A stretch of 64,000 nucleotides of DNA from Allotamlana fucoidanivorans. GTDB taxonomy: Bacteria > Bacteroidota > Bacteroidia > Flavobacteriales > Flavobacteriaceae. A program made the position numbers and the translations under genes. The notes below the pieces were generated by a model, which was given only the letters and a program-made list of their open reading frames with translations, was not told where the DNA came from and searched no databases. The stretch spans positions 1,860,001 to 1,924,000 of the forward strand of contig NZ_CP074074.1 of the NCBI RefSeq assembly GCF_045788535.1, in the 5' to 3' direction. Positions 1 to 8,053 of this stretch are shown one piece after another; positions within the stretch are counted from its first letter, which is position 1, and every line of letters starts with the position of its first letter.

Positions 1-17
1 AAATTAAAAAATAGAGT

Positions 18-46
18 TTGTAAAGTAAAAAAAAGTATTACTTTTG
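18..46 (+). promoter_or_regulatory. Bacteroidota-type promoter of the sulfate assimilation operon
   Basis: TTG at 18-20, an 18-nt spacer, then TACTTTTG at 39-46, which fits the flavobacterial TTG/TAnnTTTG (-33/-7) consensus. Transcription should start near 52. This is the best-formed promoter in the first 10 kb, and there is no comparable one before the following genes up to 7917. Confidence 0.65.
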
Positions 47-48
47 TA

Positions 49-70
49 ATCCCTACTAAACTGATAGGAT
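49..70 (+). promoter_or_regulatory. Inverted repeat at the predicted start point, candidate operator
   Basis: CCTA at 52-55 and TAGG at 65-68, flanked by AT on both sides, form an interrupted palindrome right at the predicted transcription start. A repressor bound there would block the sulfur operon. An Rrf2-family regulator is a reasonable guess, because such regulators often control cysteine genes, but none is encoded in the window. The site is seen; its function is inferred. Confidence 0.4.
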
Positions 71-89
71 TAATATAATTCAACGACAA

Positions 90-347
90 ATGATAGGACA
101 AATGTTATTAAAAAGTAAAGAAAAGTCTACGTATAAAGAGGATACTACTAGTGAAAAACCGCTAAGAAGTGTTGTAAAGTCACTTAGCTGGAGAACAATA
201 GGAACTTTAGATACGGTATTAATTTCTTGGATAATAACGGGTAAATTAGATTTGGCTTTTTCAATAGGAGGTATTGAATTAATCACTAAAATGGTGTTAT
301 ACTTTTTCCATGAACGAGTTTGGAATTCTATTAAGTGGGGAAAATAA
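90..347 (+). CDS. DUF2061 small membrane protein, first gene of the sulfur operon
   Basis: An 85-residue protein of the DUF2061 type. About 25 polar, lysine-rich residues are followed by an SLSWRTIGTLDT segment and two hydrophobic stretches (about residues 38-52 and 56-74) that look like membrane helices, then a short basic tail ending in WNSIKWGK. The family has no established biochemical role. Its place as first gene, 11 bp before cysH, suggests a link to sulfate or sulfite metabolism, but that is only inference from position. Start could be ATG 90 or the in-frame ATG at 102; 90 gives the longer N-terminus. No Shine-Dalgarno sequence is visible. Confidence 0.8.
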   Translation: MIGQMLLKSKEKSTYKEDTTSEKPLRSVVKSLSWRTIGTLDTVLISWIITGKLDLAFSIGGIELITKMVLYFFHERVWNSIKWGK

Positions 348-358
348 AAAATTAAACA

Positions 359-979
359 ATGTTTACAGAGAATCAAATACAAGAGTTAAACAAAGCGTTT
401 AAAGAGGCGACGCCGAAATCAATTGTAGAAAAAGCACTTGAGTTAAGTCAAAAAGCGGTGGTGACTACTAATTTTAGGCCGTATGAAGCGGCAATATTGC
501 ATGCTGTAACTCAGGTAGAAGCAACGTTGCCAGTCGTGTGGTGTGATACAGGATATAATACACCACAAACATACAGGCATGCAGAGCAGGTGATAAAAGA
601 TTTAAATCTAAATGTGTTTTTGTATGTCCCAAAGCAAACTTCGGCGCATAGAGATGTAGTATTGGGAATACCTGCTGTTGATGATCCTGAACATGCTTTG
701 TTTACTGAGCAGGTGAAGCTAGAGCCTTTTAAAAGAGCTATGGATGAGCATAAACCTAAAGTTTGGTTTACAAATTTACGTCAGGGGCAAACCGCATTTA
801 GAGATAGCATAGGGATTTTTAGTTTAAGTAAAGATGGTGTTTTAAAGGTAAGTCCGTTTTACTTTTGGTCTGATGAGAAATTAGATGGGTATTTAAAAGA
901 GAATAGCCTTCCTAATGAGTTTAAATATTTTGATCCAACCAAAGCATTAGCAAATAGAGAGTGTGGTTTACACGCCTAA
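359..979 (+). CDS. cysH: Phosphoadenosine phosphosulfate (PAPS) reductase family protein
   Basis: Reduces activated sulfate (PAPS or APS) to sulfite with a thiol donor in the cytoplasm. The 206-residue protein has the adenylyl-sulfate reductase fold: a modified P-loop region around residues 34-42, a DTGY motif at 63-66, and the C-terminal ECGLH motif with the catalytic cysteine at C202. It has only two cysteines (C62 and C202), so the paired cysteines that hold the 4Fe-4S cluster of APS reductases are absent, pointing to the PAPS-dependent type. It is shorter than the roughly 240 residues usual in proteobacteria. Followed at 42 bp by cysD. No APS kinase (cysC), which a PAPS route needs, is present in the window. 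Confidence 0.88.
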   Translation: MFTENQIQELNKAFKEATPKSIVEKALELSQKAVVTTNFRPYEAAILHAVTQVEATLPVVWCDTGYNTPQTYRHAEQVIKDLNLNVFLYVPKQTSAHRDVVLGIPAVDDPEHALFTEQVKLEPFKRAMDEHKPKVWFTNLRQGQTAFRDSIGIFSLSKDGVLKVSPFYFWSDEKLDGYLKENSLPNEFKYFDPTKALANRECGLHA

Positions 980-993
980 TCAATAAAAAATAG

Positions 994-1008
994 TTCCGCG
1001 AAAGCGAA
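994..1008 (+). repeat. Small GAAA-loop hairpin between cysH and cysD
   Basis: CGC (997-999), loop GAAA (1000-1003), GCG (1004-1006), with flanking TT/AA that can extend the stem around one bulged C. It lies in the 42-bp gap before cysD. Its role is unknown; an mRNA-stability or processing element is possible. Confidence 0.4.
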
Positions 1009-1021
1009 TTGAAACACAATT

Positions 1022-1927
1022 ATGAATAAAGATACATCACATATCAACTCGTTAGAAAATGAAGCGATATACATTATGAGAGAAGTTGCAGCGCAATTTG
1101 AAAAACCTGTGTTGTTATTTTCAGGAGGAAAAGATTCAATTACTTTGGTAAGATTGGCTGTAAAAGCATTTTATCCAGCAAAAGTGCCATTCCCTTTAAT
1201 GCATATCGATACAGGACATAATTTTCCTGAAACCATAGAATTTAGAGACCGATTGGTTGAAGAGTTAGGTTTAGAATTAATTGTAAGAAATGTGCAAGAT
1301 TCTATAGACCAAGGTAAGGTAAAAGAAGAATCAGGAAGGTATGCTAGTAGAAATATGTTACAAACTACAACACTTCTTGATGCTATTGAAGAGTTTAAGT
1401 TTGATGCTTGTATTGGTGGTGCACGTCGTGATGAAGAAAAGGCTAGAGCTAAAGAGCGTATTTTTTCTGTACGTGATGATTTTGGTCAATGGGATGAAAA
1501 AAATCAGCGCCCAGAGTTGTTTGATATGTTGAATGGAGAGATAGAGCATGGGCAAAATGTTCGTGTGTTTCCAATTTCAAATTGGACCGAGTTAGATGTA
1601 TGGTCTTATATAGAGAAAGAAAACATTGAAATTCCTTCTATATATTTTGCACATAAACGTAAAGTATTCTTAAGAGATGGTATGATTTGGTCGGCGGAAG
1701 ATGATGTGGTTTATAGAGATGATCATGAAGAGGTTATTGAAGAAATGGTGCGTTTTAGAACGGTAGGGGATATGAGTTGTACAGCAGCGGTGTTGTCAGA
1801 AGCGTCTACTATTGATAAGGTAGTTGAAGAGATTAGAGAATCGACTATTTCAGAGCGTGGCGCACGTATAGATGATAAACGCTCTGAAGCAGCTATGGAA
1901 AAACGTAAACAACAAGGGTATTTTTAA
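1022..1927 (+). CDS. cysD: Sulfate adenylyltransferase subunit 2
   Basis: Catalytic subunit of ATP sulfurylase; with CysN it makes adenosine 5'-phosphosulfate (APS) from sulfate and ATP. The 301 residues match the family length. The PP-loop motif SGGKDS is at residues 34-39, GGARRDEEKARAKER sits in the middle, and the C-terminus carries the typical RIDDKR...MEKRKQQGYF signature. Second step gene of the sulfur operon, with cysN 147 bp downstream. The unusually long gap before cysN holds a hairpin and short tandem repeats but no clear promoter. Confidence 0.97.
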   Translation: MNKDTSHINSLENEAIYIMREVAAQFEKPVLLFSGGKDSITLVRLAVKAFYPAKVPFPLMHIDTGHNFPETIEFRDRLVEELGLELIVRNVQDSIDQGKVKEESGRYASRNMLQTTTLLDAIEEFKFDACIGGARRDEEKARAKERIFSVRDDFGQWDEKNQRPELFDMLNGEIEHGQNVRVFPISNWTELDVWSYIEKENIEIPSIYFAHKRKVFLRDGMIWSAEDDVVYRDDHEEVIEEMVRFRTVGDMSCTAAVLSEASTIDKVVEEIRESTISERGARIDDKRSEAAMEKRKQQGYF

Positions 1928-2022
1928 AATGGTTAATGGTTGTTAGTTATCTATTAAAGGTAATTTAAATAAGCAAACATTTTCAAAAAAATAAATTATA
2001 ATATAAGTTGTTGAATATAAAA

Positions 2023-2065
2023 GGTTAATAGGGAAACCTGCTAACCAGAAACCAACAACCAACAA
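2023..2065 (+). repeat. Hairpin plus two CCAACAA repeats upstream of cysN
   Basis: GGTTA (2023-2027) and AGG (2030-2032) pair with CCT (2037-2039) and TAACC (2042-2046) around a GAAA loop. Two tandem CCAACAA copies follow at 2052-2065, ten bases before the cysN start codon. The same heptamer occurs four times before folD at 56667-56694. Confidence 0.55.
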
Positions 2066-2074
2066 CAGTATAAA

Positions 2075-3322
2075 ATGGAAGTATTAAAAATAGCAACAGC
2101 AGGAAGTGTAGATGATGGGAAAAGTACGTTAATAGGACGTATTCTCTATGATACAAAATCTTTAACTACAGATAAGTTAGAGGCTATTGAAAAAACAAGT
2201 AAACAACGTGGTTATGATTACTTAGATTTTTCTTTAGCAACAGATGGTTTAGTTGCTGAAAGAGAACAAGGTATTACTATAGATGTAGCGCATATCTATT
2301 TTTCAACCAAGAAGAAAAGTTATATCATTGCCGATACTCCTGGTCATGTAGAGTATACCAGAAACATGGTTACTGGAGCCTCAACATCACAGGCCTCAAT
2401 CATATTAATTGATGCAAGAAAAGGCGTGATTGAGCAAACTAATCGTCACTTTTTTATCAATAATTTATTGAGAATAAAAGATGTAGTGGTTGCTATCAAT
2501 AAGATGGATTTAGTAGATTATTCTGAAGAGGTTTATAACAAAATTAAAGCCGATTTTGAAGCGTTAATGAGTAAGCGTGATTATCAAGGACAAAAAATTA
2601 CGTTTATTCCCATTAGTGCATTAAAAGGTGATAACGTAGTAAACACCACAGATAAAATGCCTTGGTATAAAGGCGAAGCTTTGCTAGAGCATTTAGAGCA
2701 ATTAGATAAAGCCGATATCTTTAATACAGGTACTCCGCGTTTTCCAGTGCAGTATGTGATTCGTCCAAAAACAGAAGAATTCCATGATTTTAGAGGTTAT
2801 GCTGGTAAAGTTTACGGAGGAAATTTAAGCGTTGGTGATGCCGTTGTGGTGTTACCATCAATGACCAAATCAAAAATCAAAGAGATTTATTTCTATGATG
2901 AAAAATATGAAACGGCTTCAAGACGTTCGTCAGTAACCATCACTTTAGAAGATGATATCAATGTAAGTAGAGGTGATATGATTGTTAAGGATGGTGATTT
3001 ACCAACTATTGAAAAACAGTTTACAGCGAATGTGTGTTGGATGGATGCTACCCAATTAAATACAGGTGGCAAATACATTGTTCAACATGGGATTAATAAA
3101 GTATTGGCTAAGGTTGATAAGATTAATCATAAAATTCACCCTGATTATTCAGGCATTGAAGAAGGTGTAACAAGTATAGGTGTTAATGATATTGCTTCAA
3201 TATCATTTAAATTGAACAAACCTATTTTTTATGATCAGTTTAAAAATCATAGAACTAATGGGTCTTTTATTCTTATTGATCCGCAGTCAAATAATACCGT
3301 TGGCGCGGGATTTATCCAATAG
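2075..3322 (+). CDS. cysN: Sulfate adenylyltransferase subunit 1, GTPase
   Basis: GTP-hydrolysing subunit of ATP sulfurylase, which drives APS formation by CysD. It is an EF-Tu-like GTPase: P-loop GSVDDGKS at residues 10-17, DTPGH near 87-91, NKMD near 142-145, followed by the beta-barrel domains. At 415 residues it is near the lower end for CysN and has no fused APS kinase (CysC) domain. Start ATG at 2075 lies just after the CCAACAA repeats. The sulfite reductase gene follows 73 bp later in the same orientation. Confidence 0.96.
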   Translation: MEVLKIATAGSVDDGKSTLIGRILYDTKSLTTDKLEAIEKTSKQRGYDYLDFSLATDGLVAEREQGITIDVAHIYFSTKKKSYIIADTPGHVEYTRNMVTGASTSQASIILIDARKGVIEQTNRHFFINNLLRIKDVVVAINKMDLVDYSEEVYNKIKADFEALMSKRDYQGQKITFIPISALKGDNVVNTTDKMPWYKGEALLEHLEQLDKADIFNTGTPRFPVQYVIRPKTEEFHDFRGYAGKVYGGNLSVGDAVVVLPSMTKSKIKEIYFYDEKYETASRRSSVTITLEDDINVSRGDMIVKDGDLPTIEKQFTANVCWMDATQLNTGGKYIVQHGINKVLAKVDKINHKIHPDYSGIEEGVTSIGVNDIASISFKLNKPIFYDQFKNHRTNGSFILIDPQSNNTVGAGFIQ

Positions 3323-3357
3323 AATAAAAGCAGCTTAACAAATAATAATATAGTCAA

Positions 3358-3391
3358 ACTAACAAATTCCTTCCCGTTGGGAGGTTAGCAG
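3358..3391 (+). repeat. Hairpin between cysN and the sulfite reductase gene
   Basis: CTAAC...GTTAG-type outer arms enclose a CC/CCC...GGG/GG inner stem around a GTT loop. It ends a few bases before ATG 3396, so it could limit access to the start codon or mark an RNA processing point. Seen in sequence; function inferred. Confidence 0.35.
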
Positions 3392-3395
3392 AGGA

Positions 3396-5501
3396 ATGCA
3401 AAGTTTTAGAACAGAAATAGAAAATCCAGTAGTTGAAAAAGATATCATCGATTTAGCAAATAAAATTGAGCTTTTTCACAACGGTAAGGTTGATGAAGAA
3501 AAATTTAGAAGCCTTCGTTTAGCACGTGGTGTTTACGGTCAACGTCAAGAGGGCGTACAAATGATTCGTATTAAATTACCATATGGGAAAGTGAAAAGTA
3601 ATCAGTTACGTAGAATTTCAGAAGTATCTGATGAATATTCTCGTGGGCGATTACATATCACAACACGTCAAGATATTCAAATTCATTATGTAGACTTGAA
3701 TAGAACGCCAGAGCTGTGGGCTGAACTTGAGCGAGATGAAATTACCTTAAGAGAAGCTTGTGGTAATACCGTGAGAAACGTAACAGCTAGTGAAACTGCT
3801 GGTATTGATGTTAATGAGCCATTTGATGTATCTCCTTATGCGGATGCTCTATTTAGGTTCTTTTTGAGAAACCCAATTTGTCAGGAAATGGGGCGTAAGT
3901 TTAAAGTGTCTTTCTCAGCTTCTGATGACGATACGGGATTGTCATACTTGCATGACCTTGGTTTTATAGCTAAAATACAAGAAGGACAACGCGGCTTTAA
4001 AGTATTGCTTGGAGGTGGTTTAGGATCACAGCCACGTCACGCTGATGTGTTATTTGATTTCTTACCAACGGATAAAATCATTCCAGTAATGGAAGGTGTT
4101 TTAAGAATTTTTGATCGTTATGGTGAGCGTAAAAGCCGAGCCAAAGCGCGTATGAAATTCTTAATTAAGGATATTGGTTTAGAGGCTTTTAAAAATTTAG
4201 TTGAAGCTGAGCAAAATGCTATAGCCTTAAAATCAGTAGCTATTGATGCTGATGCCTATGAATATGCTCAGCCAGTTGTGGTATCTAATGTTCCAGAAGT
4301 TACTATCAAAGATGAGCAAGCTTTTGAAACTTGGAAAAGCACAAACTTAGTGCCTCAAAAACAAGAGGGGTATGTGGCTATAGGTATAAAGGTGCTTTTA
4401 GGAGATTTTTACACGGATAAGGCAAGGCTTTTAGCAGATTTAGTTGAAAATTATGCGGCGGGAGAAATTCGTTTGTCATTACGTCAAAATATATTGATTC
4501 CTTATGTAAAAGAGGAACTAGTGCCATTTTTCTATCATGAGTTAGAAAAATTAGGGTTTGTTGAAGCAGGTTATAACAAAGCGGTTGATATCACAGCCTG
4601 TCCAGGTACAGATACTTGTAATTTGGGTATTGCAAGTAGTACTGGAATTGCTGATGAATTAGAGCGCGTTATAAAAGCAGAATATCCACAGTATTTAAGC
4701 AACGAAGATTTAGTGATTAAAATTAGTGGATGTATGAATGCTTGCGGACAGCACAATATGGCCAACATTGGGTTTCAAGGAATGTCTGTTCGTACACCAG
4801 ATAAATTAGTAGCTCCCGCATTACAAGTATTATTAGGTGGCGGTAATTTAGGTGATGGAAATGGTGTTTTTGCAGATAAAGTGGTGAAGGTACCAAGTAG
4901 AAGAGGACCCGAAGCTTTAAGGAGAATCTTGAATGATTATGAGGCTAATGCCAAAGGGAAGAAGTTTGTTGCGTACTATAAAGAAAAAGGTGAAAGGTAT
5001 TTCTATGACTTTTTACAAGATTTACAAGATGTTAGTAATTTAACTGAAAGTGATTTTATTGATTGGGGTACGGAAGAGAAATATGTAAAAGAGATTGGTA
5101 TAGGGGAATGTGCTGGTGTGGTCATTGATTTAATTGCTACCTTATTTTTAGAGAGCGAAGAAAAAATTGAGAATGCTAAAGAAGCTTTAAGAAATAAAGT
5201 GTATTCAAGTGCTATTTATCATGCGTATAGCTCGTTGGTAAATTCAGCAAAAGCATTATTATTAGCAGAAAACAAGAAAACAAATACCCATGCTGGTATT
5301 ATCGCACAATTTGATGAGATTTTTGTTGAAAGTGAAAAAATTGAGTTGGGCAACGTTTCTTTTTCAGAATTAGTGTATCAAATTAATAAATTTGCTCCTT
5401 CTGAAGACTTTGCATCAAAATATATTGAACAAGCAAATCAGTTTTTACAAAAAGTAAGAGCTTTCAGAGCAGTTGAAACTAATGCTGCAAAAGCGGTCTA
5501 A
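3396..5501 (+). CDS. Nitrite/sulfite reductase hemoprotein with C-terminal HEPN domain
   Basis: Reduces sulfite to sulfide using siroheme and a 4Fe-4S cluster. Residues 1 to about 555 follow the sulfite/nitrite reductase plan (two half-repeats of ferredoxin-like and catalytic domains). Four cluster/siroheme cysteines are visible: C402 and C408 (C-X5-C) and C446 and C450 (C-X3-C). From about residue 570 to 690 there is an unrelated helical domain (GVVIDLIATLFLESEEKI...AIYHAYSSLVNSAKALLL) of the HEPN type, so the 701-residue protein is a fusion. The flanking genes make siroheme and probably supply electrons. The function of the HEPN part is unknown; it may act as a nucleotide-binding or interaction module. 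Confidence 0.92.
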   Translation: MQSFRTEIENPVVEKDIIDLANKIELFHNGKVDEEKFRSLRLARGVYGQRQEGVQMIRIKLPYGKVKSNQLRRISEVSDEYSRGRLHITTRQDIQIHYVDLNRTPELWAELERDEITLREACGNTVRNVTASETAGIDVNEPFDVSPYADALFRFFLRNPICQEMGRKFKVSFSASDDDTGLSYLHDLGFIAKIQEGQRGFKVLLGGGLGSQPRHADVLFDFLPTDKIIPVMEGVLRIFDRYGERKSRAKARMKFLIKDIGLEAFKNLVEAEQNAIALKSVAIDADAYEYAQPVVVSNVPEVTIKDEQAFETWKSTNLVPQKQEGYVAIGIKVLLGDFYTDKARLLADLVENYAAGEIRLSLRQNILIPYVKEELVPFFYHELEKLGFVEAGYNKAVDITACPGTDTCNLGIASSTGIADELERVIKAEYPQYLSNEDLVIKISGCMNACGQHNMANIGFQGMSVRTPDKLVAPALQVLLGGGNLGDGNGVFADKVVKVPSRRGPEALRRILNDYEANAKGKKFVAYYKEKGERYFYDFLQDLQDVSNLTESDFIDWGTEEKYVKEIGIGECAGVVIDLIATLFLESEEKIENAKEALRNKVYSSAIYHAYSSLVNSAKALLLAENKKTNTHAGIIAQFDEIFVESEKIELGNVSFSELVYQINKFAPSEDFASKYIEQANQFLQKVRAFRAVETNAAKAV

Positions 5502-5510
5502 AATTATATA

Positions 5511-6272
5511 ATGAACTTGAAAACACCCAAACTAACGGTTGTAGGCGCAGGTCCTGGCGATGAAGATTTAATAACCCTTAAGGCTATTAAGGCTATTGAA
5601 TCTGCCGATGTGATACTTTTTGATGCGCTTATAAACGAAAATCTATTAAAATATACCTCTCAAGATACGGAGCTTATTTTTGTGGGAAAACGTAAGGGGT
5701 GTTATGCATTTCAGCAAGAACAAATCAATGAATTGATTGTCTCAAAAGCAAAAGAAAAAGGACATGTAGTAAGATTAAAAGGTGGTGACCCTTTTATTTT
5801 TGGGCGTGGTGCTGAAGAAATAGATTATGTAAGAGCATTTGGATTGGAAACTTATGTAGTGCCAGGTATATCATCGTCTGTAGCGGTGCCAGCTTATCAA
5901 GGTATTCCATTAACAAAACGAGGTGCTTCCGAAAGTTTCTGGGTCATTACTGGTACCACGAAGAAGCATAAATTGTCAAGTGATGTAGCTTTGGCAGCCA
6001 AATCAAACGCCACGGTAGTTATTTTAATGGGAATGAGTAAGCTTGGTGAGATTGTAAAGATTTTTTCCGAAGCAAACAAGCAAGATTCGGCTGTGGCTGT
6101 TATTCAAAATGGAACTAGACAAGATGAAAATGTAGGTATAGGAACCATAAATACTATTGAAAGTATTGTTGCAGAAAAACAATTATCATCACCAGCAATC
6201 ATTGTTATTGGTGATGTGGTAAAAGAGCGTGCTACATTGAGTTCTATTTATAATGAGATAGCAGAAAAGTAG
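5511..6272 (+). CDS. cobA: Uroporphyrinogen-III C-methyltransferase
   Basis: SUMT: two SAM-dependent methylations of uroporphyrinogen III to precorrin-2, the first committed step to siroheme. The 253 residues match single-domain SUMTs. Visible motifs are VVGAGPGDEDLITLKA near the N-terminus (residues 10-25) and VRLKGGDPFIFGRGAEE near residues 88-104. It starts 9 bp after the sulfite reductase gene and ends 3 bp before the siroheme synthase gene, so siroheme is made from the operon that needs it. Confidence 0.96.
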   Translation: MNLKTPKLTVVGAGPGDEDLITLKAIKAIESADVILFDALINENLLKYTSQDTELIFVGKRKGCYAFQQEQINELIVSKAKEKGHVVRLKGGDPFIFGRGAEEIDYVRAFGLETYVVPGISSSVAVPAYQGIPLTKRGASESFWVITGTTKKHKLSSDVALAAKSNATVVILMGMSKLGEIVKIFSEANKQDSAVAVIQNGTRQDENVGIGTINTIESIVAEKQLSSPAIIVIGDVVKERATLSSIYNEIAEK

Positions 6273-6275
6273 GAT

Positions 6276-6863
6276 ATGGAAGAAAGAAATAATTTGTATC
6301 CTATTTTTTTAAAAGCCAGAAGTTTACAGGTGCTTATTGTAGGTGGTGGTTTTGTTGCCGAAGAAAAATTAACGTTTCTTTTAAAATCGAGCCCCGATGC
6401 ACATGTAACAATGGTATCCCCAATGTTTAGGGAAGGAACTATAGCTTTGGCCAAGACTGGTGATGTAACTTTAATTAAAAAGAAGTACAAGAAAAAACAT
6501 CTTAAAGGAAAACATATTGTGGTGGCAACCACCAACAAGCCAAAAGTCAACCTGAATGTACATAAGCATTGTAGACAACAAAGCATTTTGGTAAATGTGG
6601 CTGATAATCCACCATATTGTGATTTTTATATGGGAGGGATTGTAACAAAAGGTAATGTAAAAGTGGCTATTTCTACCAATGGAAAATCGCCAACTACCGC
6701 TAAACGTTTAAGGCAATTTTTTGAGGAAGTAATTCCTGAAAACATAGACGATTTAGTGAAAAATTTGAACGAATACAGAAAAACAATAAAAGGTGATTTT
6801 GAAGAAAAAGTGGAAACACTTAACGAATTCACAAAAGGATTAATACAAAAAAAAGAATCATAA
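6276..6863 (+). CDS. Siroheme synthase N-terminal type (precorrin-2 dehydrogenase/ferrochelatase)
   Basis: Met8/CysG-N-type bifunctional enzyme that oxidises precorrin-2 with NAD and inserts iron to give siroheme. A Rossmann motif VGGGFVAEEK lies at residues 22-31, and the family signature NVADNPPYCDFYMGGIV...ISTNGKSPTTAKRLR is present near the centre. The 195-residue length covers only the dehydrogenase/chelatase module; the methyltransferase module is the separate upstream gene. It is separated by a single base from the downstream reductase gene, which supports co-translation. Confidence 0.93.
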   Translation: MEERNNLYPIFLKARSLQVLIVGGGFVAEEKLTFLLKSSPDAHVTMVSPMFREGTIALAKTGDVTLIKKKYKKKHLKGKHIVVATTNKPKVNLNVHKHCRQQSILVNVADNPPYCDFYMGGIVTKGNVKVAISTNGKSPTTAKRLRQFFEEVIPENIDDLVKNLNEYRKTIKGDFEEKVETLNEFTKGLIQKKES

Positions 6864-6864
6864 G

Positions 6865-7917
6865 ATGATCAAGACTGATATACTTATTATCGGAGCAGGA
6901 CCAACTGGGTTATTTACCGTTTTTGAAGCAGGGTTATTAAAACTAAAATGTCATTTAATTGACGCATTGCCACAGCCTGGTGGCCAGTGTTCAGAGATTT
7001 ATCCTAAAAAACCCATCTATGATATTCCTGGGTTTCCTGAGATTTTAGCGGGTGATTTAACCAAAAACTTGTTGGAACAAGGCAAGCAATTCGAGCCAGG
7101 TTTTACTTTGGGTGAGCGTGCCGAAACTATTGATAAACAAGAAGATGGTTCTTTTATTGTAACCACAAACAAAGGCACAAAGCACCATGCGCCAGTGGTG
7201 GCTATTGCCGGTGGTTTGGGATCTTTTGAACCAAGAAAACCAGCTATTGAAGGCATAGTAGATTATGAGGATAATGGTGTAGAATACATTATTAAAGATC
7301 CTGAATTTTACAGAAATAAGCGTGTTGTCATTTCTGGAGGTGGTGATTCTGCCTTAGATTGGAGTATCTTTTTAACTGATGTAGCTTCAGAAGTAACGTT
7401 AATTCACAGAAGAAATGAGTTTAGAGGGGCGTTAGATTCGGTTGAAAAAGTTAGAGAACTAACTCAAGGAGGAAAAATTAATTTAATAACACCTGCAGAA
7501 GTTACTGAACTTCATGGTGAGGGTAATATCGAAGCGGTAACCTATGTTAAAGAAGGGGAGGCAACTCGTGTTGAGACCGATCATTTTATTCCATTATTTG
7601 GATTGTCACCAAAATTAGGACCTATTGGAAATTGGGGACTAGAGATTGAAAAGAATGCCATTAAAGTAGATAATTCGTTAAACTATCAAACCAATATTCC
7701 TGGTATTTTTGCCATTGGAGACGTGAATACGTATCCTGAGAAGTTAAAATTAATTCTTTGTGGTTTCCATGAGGCTACGTTAATGTGTCAGGCAGCTTAT
7801 AGAATTATCAATCCTGGTAAAAAGTACGTTTTGAAATATACAACCGTAAGTGGAATTGATGGTTTTGACGGGTCAAGAAAAGAAGCGCCAAAAGCTGTAG
7901 TTCAAGCTATAAATTAA
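6865..7917 (+). CDS. FAD/NAD(P)-dependent reductase, ferredoxin-NADP reductase-like
   Basis: A 350-residue flavoprotein of the thioredoxin-reductase-like ferredoxin/flavodoxin-NADP reductase type. FAD motif GAGPTG is at residues 10-15 and the NAD(P) motif SGGGDSA near 157-163; GDVNTYPEKLKLILCGFHEA near the C-terminus is typical of the family. The redox CxxC of thioredoxin reductases is absent. As last gene of the operon it most likely provides electrons, via ferredoxin, to the sulfite reductase; no NADPH-sulfite reductase flavoprotein (cysJ) is present in the window. The family call is firm; the partner is inferred. Confidence 0.85.
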   Translation: MIKTDILIIGAGPTGLFTVFEAGLLKLKCHLIDALPQPGGQCSEIYPKKPIYDIPGFPEILAGDLTKNLLEQGKQFEPGFTLGERAETIDKQEDGSFIVTTNKGTKHHAPVVAIAGGLGSFEPRKPAIEGIVDYEDNGVEYIIKDPEFYRNKRVVISGGGDSALDWSIFLTDVASEVTLIHRRNEFRGALDSVEKVRELTQGGKINLITPAEVTELHGEGNIEAVTYVKEGEATRVETDHFIPLFGLSPKLGPIGNWGLEIEKNAIKVDNSLNYQTNIPGIFAIGDVNTYPEKLKLILCGFHEATLMCQAAYRIINPGKKYVLKYTTVSGIDGFDGSRKEAPKAVVQAIN

Positions 7918-7944
7918 ATTTTTAGATTATTGATAATAGTACAG

Positions 7945-7985
7945 TCCTGCAAGATTATTTAACATCTTGCAGGATTTTAGTTTTT
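7945..7985 (+). terminator. Rho-independent terminator of the sulfur operon
   Basis: A perfect 11-bp stem (7945-7955 with 7964-7974) around an 8-nt loop, followed by TTTTAGTTTTT. It separates the sulfur operon from cysE. Confidence 0.9.
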
Positions 7986-8053
7986 ACAATAAAAAGTAAG
8001 TTTATAAATATTTACAGACTATTTTTATAAACAGAAAAAAAGCCAACACATAT

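Noticed and set aside
80..382. 100-codon open frame on the minus strand covering the DUF2061 gene.
   Set aside because: It is antisense to a recognisable family protein and to the operon promoter, and has no domain. It is treated as a shadow frame.
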